A stretch of DNA of 63,747 nt. Origin: Verrucomicrobiota bacterium. Its GTDB lineage: Bacteria; Verrucomicrobiota; Verrucomicrobiia; Chthoniobacterales; SZAS-18. Under the pieces are notes generated by a model, which worked only from the letters and a program-made list of their open reading frames with translations, had not been told where the DNA came from and did not search any database. Positions 55,552-63,747 of the stretch are shown here, piece after piece; within the stretch, counting starts at the first letter, position 1; each line of letters starts with the position of its first letter. Position numbers and translations under genes: made by a program. The DNA lies in contig JANXRG010000047.1 in assembly GCA_025353105.1 (NCBI GenBank), positions 1-63,747 of the forward strand, read 5' to 3'.

Positions 55552-55714
55552 GATCGGGACTGCGCGCTCTTGGGACGGTGGCGTCGACGGTCCAATGCCA
55601 GATGCAAGGCCGTGGGCCCCATCGCGTAATTCCGGACGAACGCCGCAGAACGTGAATTTTGTTCTCGAGAGAAAAGCCAGCGTTCGAAACCGCAGTCTCG
55701 CGCGAAACGGGACT

Positions 55715-56251
55715 ATGAAATCCGTCCGCTTTTCCAGGATTGTGGAAGCCTCAGGCGCGCCAGAGGAGCATCTCGTTCTCACCGATCCTTCGCGGGATAA
55801 GACTTTGCGGGCGGCGATGAAGGCTTGCCGCCTCATGACCGTCTTCCAAGACGCCCGGGGATCCAACGCCGACCACGGAGAGGTGGGTTTCAAGGTTGGC
55901 CCGGCCCGGCAGTACCTCCTCTTCCCAAAATCATTGCACCGGTTCGAGGGAAGAAAGGTTGTCGGAATTAACTATGAGTTGCTCGAGCGCGGGAGAATCC
56001 GGGCGCGAGGAGAGAAGATTCCCCCGGTGAGAAAGCACACGCCGACGTTGGGTCATCCTCCGCGTCGGAAATCCGGTCGGAAGGGTGCGCCGCTGTCAGA
56101 TAAAATAGTCGCGTTCGAACCGGAAGAATCCCCGCTGGAGGATGAACAGATCACCGAATTGAAACGCCAGGTGCAGCGCGCAATGGATCACCTCGAAAAG
56201 GGGAGGGCGGTGGCAGCGCTTAACCTTTTGAAACGGATTATGTCCGATTAA
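55715..56251 (+). CDS. Uncharacterised protein of the ku locus
   Basis: A 178-residue protein with no recognised family. The first 90 residues (MKSVRFSRIVEASGAPEEHL; RQYLLFPKSLHRFEGRKVVG) look folded. Then comes a basic, Pro-rich linker (HTPTLGHPPRRKSGRKGAPL) and a C-terminal helix (ITELKRQVQRAMDHLEKGRA). It lies 39 bp upstream of ku on the same strand, so it is probably cotranscribed and may act in double-strand-break repair. The basic linker could bind DNA (inference). Confidence 0.6.
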   Translation: MKSVRFSRIVEASGAPEEHLVLTDPSRDKTLRAAMKACRLMTVFQDARGSNADHGEVGFKVGPARQYLLFPKSLHRFEGRKVVGINYELLERGRIRARGEKIPPVRKHTPTLGHPPRRKSGRKGAPLSDKIVAFEPEESPLEDEQITELKRQVQRAMDHLEKGRAVAALNLLKRIMSD

Positions 56252-56290
56252 GCCGTCCGGACCGCTCGGCATGAACGTATCCAATTTGTT

Positions 56291-57142
56291 ATGAGAGCTC
56301 TTTGGAAAGGCGCGATTACATTTGGCCTCGTCACGATTCCGGTTTCGCTTTACCCGGCCACGCGCCGTGAGGAGTTGAAGTTTCGGCTGTTGCGGGCCAA
56401 GGACCAAAGCCCCGTGAACTACAAGCGGGTCGCGGAGGCGGATGGAAAAGAAGTTCCCTGGAAGGAAATCGTGAGGGGGTACGAATATGAAAAGGGAAAA
56501 TTTGTCGTGTTAAAGGATGAGGATTTCGCCCGGGTGGATGTCGAAGCGACCCAAACCGTCGACATTATGAATTTCGTCGCCATCGAGGACGTGGACCCGC
56601 TCCTTTTTTACAAACCATATTATCTCGAGGTCTCAAAGGGCGGAGACAAAGCTTACGTGCTGCTTCGCGACGCCTTGGTTGAGACGGGTAAGATTGCCAT
56701 CGCGAAGGTTGTCATCCGGACAAAACAGCATTTGGCCGCCGTGAAGCCTCAGGAAAGTGGCCTCATGCTGGAACTCATGCATTTTCCCAAGGAATTGCTC
56801 GACGTCGATGAGTTCAAAGAGCCGGCGGAAAAGAAGTTGGGGAAATCTGAAATGCAAATGGCCAAGCAGCTGATCCAGAGCATGACAACCAGCTGGAAGC
56901 CCGAGCAGTACAATGACGACCATCACGACGCGCTGGAGAAGCTGATCGAGGAGAAAATCGAACATCCCGAGAAGAAGGCGGCTGCTCCCGCTAAACGCCG
57001 CCAGCCGACGAACGTCATCGATCTGGTATCTGTCCTCCAGGAGAGCTTGCAGCAGTCAAAGAAGAAACCGAGCGCAAATCAGAAGCAAGGCGCGTTGAAG
57101 ATGAAACCAGCAAAGACTGCGCGTCGGAAAAAAGCCGCCTAG
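56291..57142 (+). CDS. ku: Non-homologous end-joining protein Ku
   Basis: A 283-residue homodimeric DNA-end-binding ring protein. MRALWKGAITFGLVTIPVSL is the family start, and VNYKRVAEADGKEVPW and IVRGYEYEKGKFVVLKDEDF are conserved. The C-terminus ends in a basic tail (MKPAKTARRKKAA), as in bacterial Ku proteins that recruit LigD. Its stop codon overlaps the ligD stop in a CTAG palindrome (57139-57142), so the two genes are convergent. Confidence 0.97.
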   Translation: MRALWKGAITFGLVTIPVSLYPATRREELKFRLLRAKDQSPVNYKRVAEADGKEVPWKEIVRGYEYEKGKFVVLKDEDFARVDVEATQTVDIMNFVAIEDVDPLLFYKPYYLEVSKGGDKAYVLLRDALVETGKIAIAKVVIRTKQHLAAVKPQESGLMLELMHFPKELLDVDEFKEPAEKKLGKSEMQMAKQLIQSMTTSWKPEQYNDDHHDALEKLIEEKIEHPEKKAAAPAKRRQPTNVIDLVSVLQESLQQSKKKPSANQKQGALKMKPAKTARRKKAA

Positions 57143-59700
57143 GATTCCCGGGTGACTTTTGCGGCCGACTTATCGTCGCGCATCGCAACGAAAGCAGGGT
57201 GCCGCAGGCGCGCCCCGTCGGTCCATTCGACGAATGCCACCTGGCAAACGAGTTTTGGTTTGAGCCACCGGCATTCCTTCATCGTTTCCGCCGTCATGCC
57301 TGTTCCCCAGCGGGATTTTGTCGGGTCGGGAATATTTTGGAAGGGACATTTCTTGGCGGAATTAGGCCGCAGTTGCTTCACGATTGCGTCGCGGGATCGC
57401 GGCGCAAACCCGTTTCGCACTTGGGCCACAAAGTGAAGATCGCGCCCCACGTGCACTCCGACGAGGAGCGAATCAAATCCGTGCGAGCCGGGGATAAAGC
57501 CGCCGATCACAAACTCCTGCTCCCGGTTCAGCCGATATTTGACCCACAGACCGGTGCGCTCACCTGGCTCATAGATGCTGCCCTTCTGCTTCGCGATGAC
57601 TCCCTCCAGACCAAGTTTCCTGACCGCGTTCAGGATGTGGCGCTCGGAAGCGGTGAGCAGGGGAGAAAGCCGCAGTGGTTCCTTCACGTTTTCGAAAAAT
57701 TGTTCGAGACGCGCTCGCCGTTGCTCAAGGGGCACGTTCAAGAGCATTTCCCCATCTTGGTTCAGAAGGTCAAAGGCGTAGTAGAAGATCGACGACGGCT
57801 TGGAGCGGCCGTCTTGCAGAAGCTGAAAAGACGGTTTGCCGCCCTTGAGTGCGACCACCTCCCCGTCGATGACAAAGTCGCCCCGAAGCATTCCCAACGC
57901 CGCGAGGAGATGGGGGAAGCGCGCGTTGAGCTTCTTCTCGTTGCGGGAGTACAGATTTACGCGTTCGCCGGACTTGGTGGCGATGCATCGGTAGCCATCG
58001 AACTTCAATTCAAAACTCCAGAGGGCGGCCTCGGGAAGCTCGGCGACGGGCTTACATTGCATCGAAGCCACGAATATCGCGGGTGCAGCCTGATTCTGGC
58101 GGCGTTTTCCGCTCACCTTGCCGCGGGCGGGCGGGCTCCTGTTCCACTGTCGATCATTCTCCTTCGCGATTCGTTCCATCGAACGGCCCGTGATTGCTGA
58201 CTTGTCTTTAGTTCGTGCCGGTAGTTTGATCGGCTCCCCAGCTTTGATGAGCAGCCATCGATTATTTTCTTCATCGCGACGGTCTTTCAGTAAAATCCAT
58301 TCGCCTTTCAATTTTTTTCCCGCCATCACGATGTGCATCTTGCCCGCGTGATAAGCCGCCGCGGGATTTCCGGTGATATCCTGGTATTCACCGAAGTCCC
58401 AAACCATGACCGTTCCGGCCCCATAGTTTCCGGCCGGAATCGTTCCCTCGAAATCGGCGTACGCGAGGGGATGATCCTCCACGTGCATCGCCAGACGCGT
58501 CTCGCGCGGTTGGGTCGGAGGTCCCTTTGGGATCGCCCACGACCGAAGCACTCCCTGCATTTCGAGGCGAAAGTCGAAGTGCAAGTGACTCGCGGCGTGC
58601 TCCTGCACCACGAATCGTTGAGAGGCCTTTCCTTTGCTCGCTGCGGAGATCGGTTTGGCCGCCGGCTCCGGCGTGCGCGTGTGGTCCCTTTTCGCGGCGT
58701 ATTCCTTCAGGCTCTCATCCCACGGCCCCTCCTTCTTTTTCGGCCGCGACGCAAGTCGCGTCGGCACCGCCTTCGTCAAGGCCTTCGAGAAACCCACCGG
58801 CAAGCGCTGAGAAAGTGTCAACACCGGCTCAAATAAGTCTCCGAGACGCTTGATGCGCTTGACGGCTTCGTGGGGCTCGAACAAGAGCGCCTTGGCGTCG
58901 CCCCGTTTCGAGGCCTTGCTCAATTCCTCCCAACTAACCGGAACCGAGATGAATGGACCTCCTGCTCCTGCCCGCATGGCATAGACGCACACGGTCGTTT
59001 TGAAATGCGAATTTTGACTCCAGTCGATCAGCACTTTGCCGCGTCGCAACGACATCGCCATTTCAGACACGACCTGATCCGGCATTTGTCGGACCGCGAG
59101 CTCCGCGATCGCCTTCGCGAACGGCTGGGTCGCTTCGTACGATGTAGCAGAGTTCAGGGGAACCGCGATGTGGATGCCCTTCGAACCTGACACTTTGGCA
59201 AAAGATTCGAGATTCAGACCTGTAAATATTTTTCTCAGCTCAAGCGCCACCCGGGCACAATCCAGAATGTCTGCGCCCTCGCCCGGGTCCAAATCGAAAA
59301 CGATCGAGGTCGGACGGTTGAGGTTGGGAACCTTCGCGAGCAAGACATGCTTCTCGATGTCTCCCAGGTTCGTGACCCACACCAGCGTCGCTAAATCGTT
59401 GCAGAGAACGTATTCGATTTTTGAACCCCCTTCACTTCGAGTGACGCCAAACGTCTTGACCCACTCCGGCGCATGGGAAGGCGCGTTCTTTTCGTAAAAA
59501 TGCGCTCCTGAAATACCGTCCGGATATCGCTTCAGGGTCAGTGGCCGACCTTTGAGGTGGGGTAGAATTGTCTCGGCGATCCGCGAATAAAAGTCGACCA
59601 CCTGAGCTTTCAAAAAGCCCGTCTCAGGAAAGAAAACCTTCTGGAGATTGGACAGGACAACTTGTTTGCCCGCGATTTGGACCGGCTGCTTCGAAGACAT
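57139..59700 (-). CDS. ligD: ATP-dependent DNA ligase D
   Basis: An 853-residue NHEJ enzyme with domains in the order polymerase, 3'-phosphoesterase, ligase. The polymerase/primase domain has LTLKRYPDGISGAHFYEKN and STSIVFDLDPGEGADIL-like acidic residues. The phosphoesterase has VVQEHAASHLHFDFRLEMQG and IPAGNYGAGTVMVWD. The ligase has WSFELKFDGYRCIATKSGER with the adenylated Lys, and LEGVIAKQKGSIYEPG. With ku it completes the two-component repair system. The N-terminal polymerase order is unlike the M. tuberculosis polymerase-phosphoesterase-ligase only in linker length. Start ATG at 59700. Confidence 0.96.
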   Translation of the reverse strand: MSSKQPVQIAGKQVVLSNLQKVFFPETGFLKAQVVDFYSRIAETILPHLKGRPLTLKRYPDGISGAHFYEKNAPSHAPEWVKTFGVTRSEGGSKIEYVLCNDLATLVWVTNLGDIEKHVLLAKVPNLNRPTSIVFDLDPGEGADILDCARVALELRKIFTGLNLESFAKVSGSKGIHIAVPLNSATSYEATQPFAKAIAELAVRQMPDQVVSEMAMSLRRGKVLIDWSQNSHFKTTVCVYAMRAGAGGPFISVPVSWEELSKASKRGDAKALLFEPHEAVKRIKRLGDLFEPVLTLSQRLPVGFSKALTKAVPTRLASRPKKKEGPWDESLKEYAAKRDHTRTPEPAAKPISAASKGKASQRFVVQEHAASHLHFDFRLEMQGVLRSWAIPKGPPTQPRETRLAMHVEDHPLAYADFEGTIPAGNYGAGTVMVWDFGEYQDITGNPAAAYHAGKMHIVMAGKKLKGEWILLKDRRDEENNRWLLIKAGEPIKLPARTKDKSAITGRSMERIAKENDRQWNRSPPARGKVSGKRRQNQAAPAIFVASMQCKPVAELPEAALWSFELKFDGYRCIATKSGERVNLYSRNEKKLNARFPHLLAALGMLRGDFVIDGEVVALKGGKPSFQLLQDGRSKPSSIFYYAFDLLNQDGEMLLNVPLEQRRARLEQFFENVKEPLRLSPLLTASERHILNAVRKLGLEGVIAKQKGSIYEPGERTGLWVKYRLNREQEFVIGGFIPGSHGFDSLLVGVHVGRDLHFVAQVRNGFAPRSRDAIVKQLRPNSAKKCPFQNIPDPTKSRWGTGMTAETMKECRWLKPKLVCQVAFVEWTDGARLRHPAFVAMRDDKSAAKVTRES

Positions 59701-59872
59701 GGCGCGACCAAGTATATTCGCGTCGGACGATCATGTCAGTCGTCCAAAGTTCGTTTACGTTGGGAAACGCCCGGCAAACGATGAACTCGCCTGGGAACAT
59801 TCGCTGACGCTCGGCGAAGGTGTCACCACCTCGAGAGCATTGCGCGCGCTCACGGCCCGGCGCGCGATTTAG
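59699..59872 (+). CDS. Small ORF divergent from ligD (57 aa, doubtful)
   Basis: From the ATG at 59699, which overlaps the ligD start in CATG, the frame gives MARPSIFASDDHVSRPKFVY and a C-terminus SRALRALTARRAI. It is basic, with no recognised family or ribosome binding site. It may be a decayed gene or chance. Confidence 0.25.
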   Translation: MARPSIFASDDHVSRPKFVYVGKRPANDELAWEHSLTLGEGVTTSRALRALTARRAI

Positions 59873-59922
59873 GGATGCGTGATGCATCCTTCCCGACCTT
59901 CCCGCCTTTGGAGGAACAACCC

Positions 59923-60726
59923 ATGAGTGGCCAAATCGGGATTGGTATCTCGGGTTGGACCCATCCACGCTGGCGGGAAGGAAACTTTTACCCGGAAGAG
60001 TGGCCTCAATAACGCGGGTTGGAATTCGCGTCACGAAAGCTCGCTTCCATCGAGATCAACGGCACATTTTATTCGCTGCAGCGTCCCAGCAGTTACCGCG
60101 CGTGATAGGACGCCACGCCCAAGGGCTTTGTTTTCTCCGTGAAGGGCCCGCGTTTCGTGACGCACATCAAGCGTCTTCACGATGTCACCCCGCCCCTTGC
60201 AAATTTCTTTGGTTCAGGCGTTTTGCTTCTGGGAGAGAAGTTGGGACCGTTTCTTTGGCAGCTTCCTCCCAGTTTCCCGTTTCACCGGGAGCGTCTGAAG
60301 TCGTTCTTTGTCCACCTACCCCGTGACACGGCGTCGGCGATTGCGCGGGCTCGGAAGCATGGCGACCGCCGGAAGGACCGGGGGTGGGCTCCGACAGGCA
60401 AGAATCGGCCTTTACGGCATGCGATCGAGATTCGGCACGCGGCATTTGTCACCCCGGAGTTCATTGGATTGCTTCGGGATTACCAAATCGCGTTGGTCAT
60501 TGCCGATACCGCGGGGAAGGGGCCGGCGCTCGAGGATCTTTCCGCCGATTTGGTCTGCGTGCGCCTGCACGGCGGCGACGAATTGTACGTGAGCGGGTAC
60601 ACGCCCGCGGCGCTGGCAAAATGGGCGAACAAGATTCGCATTTGGAGCAGGGGCGCCCTGCCGGCGACATCCCGCCAAATCGGCCCCCGCCTCGGCGTGG
60701 GAAGTCGACTCGTCGGACGACAATAA
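59923..60726 (+). pseudogene. DUF72-family protein, interrupted by three nonsense codons
   Basis: One continuous frame from the ATG at 59923 has clear DUF72 similarity: IGIGISGWTHPRW, ASIEINGTFYSLQRPSSYRA, GFVFSVKGPRFVTHIKRLHD, LGPFLWQLPPSFPF, LRHAIEIRHAAFVTPEF and VRLHGGDELYVSGYT. It is broken by TAA at 60010-60012 (codon 30) and by adjacent TGA and TAG at 60103-60108 (codons 61-62, where homologues read Trp and an aromatic). There is no frameshift in the main body, so the gene was inactivated by point substitutions. The C-terminus also looks abnormal after about 60660. Confidence 0.85.
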
Positions 60727-60792
60727 TGCTCTGCGGATCTATTTGACGAAACTCGGCTTGCGACAAGAAGCACCCGACTGTAGCCGTTTTAA

Positions 60793-61035
60793 ATGAAAGC
60801 AAAAGATCCCGCTGCAAAGCCCCGGATTGAAGAGCTGCGCAAACGCCTCGAAGTACTTGACGCTCAACGCACTGCCGTCTCGGCCGAACTCCACCGGCTT
60901 ATCGACCCGAAATCCGCGCAGACGATGCCACCCGCGCTGCAAAAGGATCCAATCCCAGACTCGGCCCCCAAGGACTGGCACGTGTTCGCGGGGCCCGCCA
61001 GGCAAAAAACGCGCAAGCCCAAAGCGGTTGATTGA
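60793..61035 (+). CDS. Small coiled-coil protein (80 aa)
   Basis: The peptide has a charged helical first half (IEELRKRLEVLDAQRTAVSA) with leucine heptads, then a Pro-rich C-terminal part (PKDWHVFAGPARQKTRK). No family is recognised. The composition and start are plausible for a real gene. It follows the DUF72 pseudogene on the same strand. Confidence 0.45.
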   Translation: MKAKDPAAKPRIEELRKRLEVLDAQRTAVSAELHRLIDPKSAQTMPPALQKDPIPDSAPKDWHVFAGPARQKTRKPKAVD

Positions 61036-61393
61036 CCGGGCAAGCAACCGGAGAAAAAGCACGCGGTCCACTTACCTTGTTCGCGCGAGCAAGAGCGCAT
61101 CAACTGCCTCCCTGACATGGAGCGCCAAATACAAGTACCGGGGAGTCAGGGTGTCGTTCCCGTGAAAGAACGCATTACTTAAGTCGGAATCAGATTCGAG
61201 ACCATTCTGCGAATGTTGTATCTACCGCCTTCCATCGATTCATCGATTCCTTCGGCAGAGGCTTTAACTTGAGAACGGATCATCGCTGATTTTCTTGTCC
61301 GCTACGGCCCGAACAAGTAGCTCCTTTACGCAGAATTTTCGTCGTTGTACTGAAGTTTCAAGACCTTTTTAATTCCGCGCGCTCTCTGGTCCA
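61036..61393. other. Intergenic region without visible feature
   Basis: The 358 bp between a plus-strand small ORF and a minus-strand response regulator contain no plausible gene, tRNA or known RNA motif. It is less GC-rich than the neighbouring coding DNA. Confidence 0.5.
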
Positions 61394-61774
61394 TCAATCG
61401 ACGAGCCGACTGGCTGCCGTCCCGAGAATTTCCGTGAGTGCATCAAGGTCGACGGGCTTTTCGAGATGCTGCGTGAATCCCGCCTTGCGGCTAAGTTCAC
61501 TTTCAGCGGTTCCGGTATTTCCCGTGACCGCCACCGCATGAAAATCATGGCTCTCTCGGAGCTTGCCAAGCAAGTCTCGCCCATCGCCATCGGGTAACCC
61601 GATGTCGGTGATCAGCATGTCGAAGGTAAATTTCTTCGCAAAACTCAACGCCGCCGCCTTGGTTTCCACCGCTTCGACCTCATGGCCCAAGTCGCTGAGC
61701 CAGATACTGAGGGCAGTACGCGTGCTCAGATGGTCTTCGACCAGGAGGATACGGAGTGGGCGGGGGTTGAACAT
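61394..61774 (-). CDS. Single-domain response regulator
   Basis: A 126-residue CheY-like protein. The acidic pocket is ILLVEDH, the phospho-accepting Asp is in MLITDIGLPDGDGRDLL, and AVAVTGNTG and HLEKPVD supply the conserved Thr and Lys. There is no output domain, so it probably acts by protein contact. No kinase is visible nearby. Start ATG at 61774. Confidence 0.88.
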   Translation of the reverse strand: MFNPRPLRILLVEDHLSTRTALSIWLSDLGHEVEAVETKAAALSFAKKFTFDMLITDIGLPDGDGRDLLGKLRESHDFHAVAVTGNTGTAESELSRKAGFTQHLEKPVDLDALTEILGTAASRLVD

Positions 61775-61818
61775 ACGTCTAGGCCCAGTGAACGCGGGTC
61801 GAAGTCGAGGGGGGCGGG

Positions 61819-61846
61819 AGGTCAGAGGTCAGAGGGCAGAGGGACA
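61819..61846. repeat. Degenerate 7-bp tandem repeats
   Basis: Four consecutive 7-mers: AGGTCAG, AGGTCAG, AGGGCAG and AGGGACA. They lie in the spacer upstream of the response regulator and are part of the heptad family. Confidence 0.8.
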
Positions 61847-61960
61847 GCCGGTCAAGCCGGGCAGGTAGCGTCGACGAAAGTGGGAGCTGGAGGAGGCAAG
61901 GACGGTGACGAGGGAGCCGCGAACGCGGAACGCGGGCTATCGCGCGACGCGATTCAGGCG

Positions 61961-62476
61961 TCAGAGCGTTGCGGCGGCGGGCTCGGCGGGCGCGATGACG
62001 ATGTCCTCGGCGCCTCCGCTGACGAAGGTGCCGTGGACACGCTCGGCCAATTCCTCGTTATCGGCGCGGGCGGCGATGAGAAACCCGCCGTCGTGCAGAC
62101 GTTTTTGGTAGTGAGGGATGTTGGCCTCCGGAACCGACGAGCCCAGCAGCGCCCCGAGGATGCCGCCTGCTCCCCCGGTGAGGATCGCCGTGAGGGCCGT
62201 AACGCCGGCTCCTGCCAGCACCAACGGAGCAACCCCGGGAATGGCAAGAGCCCCCAGCCCAAGCATCATGCCGATGGCGCCACCGGTGGCAATGCCCTTC
62301 GCGGAACTGGCAACTCCGGTCGTACTTTCCGCCGCTTCCTTGACCCCATTTAACGCCATCGGGTCACCGGGCATCAGCAAGGTGATGTCGCTGAAAGAAA
62401 CGCCCAGTTGTTCAACTGCACGGATCAAATTGTCGGCCTTCGCTCGGTCGTCCACGATGCCAATAATTGTCTTCAT
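61961..62476 (-). CDS. Glycine-rich hydrophobic stress-type protein
   Basis: A 171-residue protein. An N-terminal alpha/beta part (MKTIIGIVDDRAKADNLIRA) precedes a Gly/Ala-rich hydrophobic hairpin (GAIGMMLGLGALAIPGVAPL and AILTGGAGGILGALLG) and a C-terminal ferredoxin-like segment (HDGGFLIAARADNEELAERV). This is the layout of DUF1269 or YflT-type general stress proteins of unknown function that may insert in membranes. The start ATG at 62476 fits. Confidence 0.7.
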   Translation of the reverse strand: MKTIIGIVDDRAKADNLIRAVEQLGVSFSDITLLMPGDPMALNGVKEAAESTTGVASSAKGIATGGAIGMMLGLGALAIPGVAPLVLAGAGVTALTAILTGGAGGILGALLGSSVPEANIPHYQKRLHDGGFLIAARADNEELAERVHGTFVSGGAEDIVIAPAEPAAATL

Positions 62477-62611
62477 AAGCGCAGATTTGGGATGGGGGCT
62501 TGCTCTCTCTCTCCACCATGGTTCGCAGGTCGGTCGTCATTTGACTGCATTGTTTTGGCCGAGATGGTGAAAAGAAGAGGAAGGGAGGGATGGGGCGGGG
62601 GACGGAATGAC

Positions 62612-62674
62612 GAAGTGCGAATGGAGAATGAGGGAGACGGAACGCAGAGGTCGGAGGACAGCCGAGGGCCATGG
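62612..62674. repeat. Degenerate 7-bp tandem repeats
   Basis: A run of 7-mers starting with G: GAAGTGC, GAATGGA, GAATGAG, GGAGACG, GAACGCA, GAGGTCG, GAGGACA, GCCGAGG and GCCATGG. Individual units vary, but the spacing is constant. Confidence 0.65.
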
Positions 62675-62764
62675 CATGGACCAAGACAGCCGGCAATGAT
62701 CGCAGGTAGCGGCGCCAAACGCGGGAGCGGACGGCTTCGCGTCGACCAGCACCTAAAGCTCTGT

Positions 62765-63010
62765 TTAGGTCGGGGTCTCGCCATCTTTGGCACCGAAGCA
62801 GACGTCGATGTGCGTGATCTTGCGACTTTCAAACATGATGAACTCCGCGGCGCGAAACGTTCCGCCGTCTTTCCGCTTGCCCTTGGTCCGTCACGAAACA
62901 TGCGTTTCCTTCGGCAAAAATTCTTTCCACGCGGAAGGATTCACGGTTCTCGCGGTTGGGCCAACCGCGCTCGAAGTCCGCTTTGCGACTGATTTTGTCG
63001 CCGACCGGCG
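62765..63010 (-). pseudogene. Remnant of an NTF2-like gene
   Basis: The minus strand carries pieces of one protein in two frames. One frame has ESFRVERIFAEGNACFVT; the other has KGKRKDGGTFRAAEFIMFES and THIDVCFGAKDGETPT before a stop at 62765-62767. Together they look like the C-terminal half of an NTF2/SnoaL-like protein with a frameshift between about 62885 and 62905. No intact 5' end is seen. Confidence 0.45.
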
Positions 63011-63112
63011 CGCTTTAGGCGACGCAGAGGCGGGCGCGATGGCACCGGCGGAAAGACGAATTCAGATGAGCTCAACTCGCGGACGCGTTCGATGTCATCG
63101 ATGGTGAGCGGA

Positions 63113-63298
63113 ATGAAATCCACAGAACTACCGCACTCGTTTCAAACGGCGCGAATGATCCTGGCCGACGTGCCCGATATTCTGCCCACGTCGCGCGATG
63201 GAAAAAACGACGGATACGGCGGGCTTCTTTCCGTCGGACTGATTCTCCTGGCGATCTGCGTGACTATTATCGTCTTCTGGAGGAATCGGCAGAAATAG
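63113..63298 (+). CDS. Small single-span membrane protein (61 aa)
   Basis: The frame from the ATG at 63113 encodes a polar N-terminus (MKSTELPHSFQTARMILADV) and one C-terminal helix (GGLLSVGLILLAICVTIIVF) with a WRNRQK basic end. No family is recognised. The tail-anchored layout suggests a real small protein. Confidence 0.45.
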   Translation: MKSTELPHSFQTARMILADVPDILPTSRDGKNDGYGGLLSVGLILLAICVTIIVFWRNRQK

Positions 63299-63371
63299 AG
63301 TTGAGAGCGCCCGGCCGTCGGTGAGCTGCCATCCCGGTACCGTGCGAATGTAATTGTACCAGATCAAGCGC

Positions 63372-63747
63372 GTGCGAATCCTGACTTTTAATGTGCATGG
63401 CTGCGTCGGACTGGATTTCCGGCAGTCGGAGGAGCGGATTGCGAGGCGGATTGCCGAGCTGGCGCCGGATCTCGTCGCGCTGCAGGAGCTGGACCTCGGA
63501 AGGGCGCGCTCCGCTGGCCGCGACCAGGCCTCGCTCATCGCGAGACACCTCAGCTTCGAGAGTCATTTTCATCCGGCGATGCGCTGGAAAGATGAACATT
63601 ACGGCAATGCCATCCTGAGCCGTTGGCCGATCCGGCTCAGGCGCGCGGCGGCGCTGCCGTCCGAACATGCCGTTCTCTTCCGCGAGAGTCGGGCCGCCTT
63701 GTGGCTGGAAATTTCGACGCCGGCAGGCCCATTGCAGGTCATCAACA
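63372..63747 (+). CDS. Endonuclease/exonuclease/phosphatase family protein, 5' part
   Basis: Starting at the GTG at 63372, the frame reads VRILTFNVHGCVGLDFRQSE, then DLVALQELDLGRARSAG and MRWKDEHYGNAILSRWPI. These are motifs of the EEP (exo III/DNase I-like) superfamily: the Asn in TFNVHG, the metal-binding Glu in LQEL, and GNAILSRWP. Substrate can be DNA, RNA or phosphoinositide-like lipids. The gene runs off the window after about 125 codons, so the catalytic His residues near the C-terminus are not seen. The non-ATG start makes it easy to overlook. Confidence 0.85.
   Translation, partial: MRILTFNVHGCVGLDFRQSEERIARRIAELAPDLVALQELDLGRARSAGRDQASLIARHLSFESHFHPAMRWKDEHYGNAILSRWPIRLRRAAALPSEHAVLFRESRAALWLEISTPAGPLQVIN

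Noticed and set aside
60103-60108. Stop-codon reassignment as the reason for in-frame TGA/TAG in the DUF72 gene
   Set aside because: TAA, TGA and TAG all occur inside the frame, while many other genes here end normally with these codons.

Overview
The window is GC-rich, densely coded DNA from a bacterium that most resembles Verrucomicrobiota; I place it by inference, without an rRNA gene. The pointers are a PEP-CTERM-tailed secreted protein, the start of an autotransporter-repeat-like protein, three DUF4388 signalling proteins, an RpoD with a long Lys/Ala/Pro-rich tail, and few genes with a Shine-Dalgarno motif. I see no phage, plasmid, transposase or CRISPR.

Layout. 0-11.4 kb: partial secreted protein, purB, a small ORF, a DedA-like membrane protein, an ABC exporter, a glycosyltransferase-like protein, FkbM methyltransferase/ispE, pyrF/lipoyl ligase, and two DUF4388 response regulators. 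12.1-14.1 kb: a Cyc2-like porin-cytochrome followed by an azurin-like cupredoxin, a candidate outer-membrane electron-transfer pair. 14.3-29.2 kb: tRNA-Ser, pepT, a DUF547 protein, a glutamine amidotransferase, lptF, dnaG, rpoD, a CPA2 antiporter, an MscS channel with a cyclic-nucleotide domain, a CYTH protein, tRNA-Val, a MidA-like methyltransferase and a secreted NlpC/P60-like protein. 29.3-37.7 kb: glycogen phosphorylase, an acetyltransferase, then ribBA, a PEP-CTERM gene, ribH, nusB, ftsY and a DUF4388 protein. 37.8-43.8 kb: a CNNM/CorC-like protein, rpsN, a LOG protein, DAHP synthase, a DUF2127 protein and an MFS transporter.

43.8-46.8 kb is a ferrous-iron cassette (feoA-feoA-feoB plus a convergent FeoB-associated Cys-rich peptide). 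It is followed, divergently, by a SAM-I riboswitch, a threonine-synthase-family enzyme and a MoaD/ThiS-like sulfur carrier. That order suggests homocysteine synthesis from O-phosphohomoserine with a protein thiocarboxylate as sulfur donor. 48.8-55.6 kb: a class A penicillin-binding protein whose transpeptidase active site is altered at two of three motifs, a second MidA-like protein, a TPR/nucleotide-cyclase fusion and an NTF2-like protein. 55.7-59.7 kb: an NHEJ module (uncharacterised ORF, ku, convergent ligD). From 59.7 kb the DNA looks degraded: a DUF72 gene with three nonsense codons, small ORFs, a response regulator, a glycine-rich stress-type protein and an NTF2-like remnant. An EEP-family gene runs off the end.

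Across the window at least six intergenic stretches carry degenerate tandem repeats with a strict 7-bp period, several placed directly before start codons.
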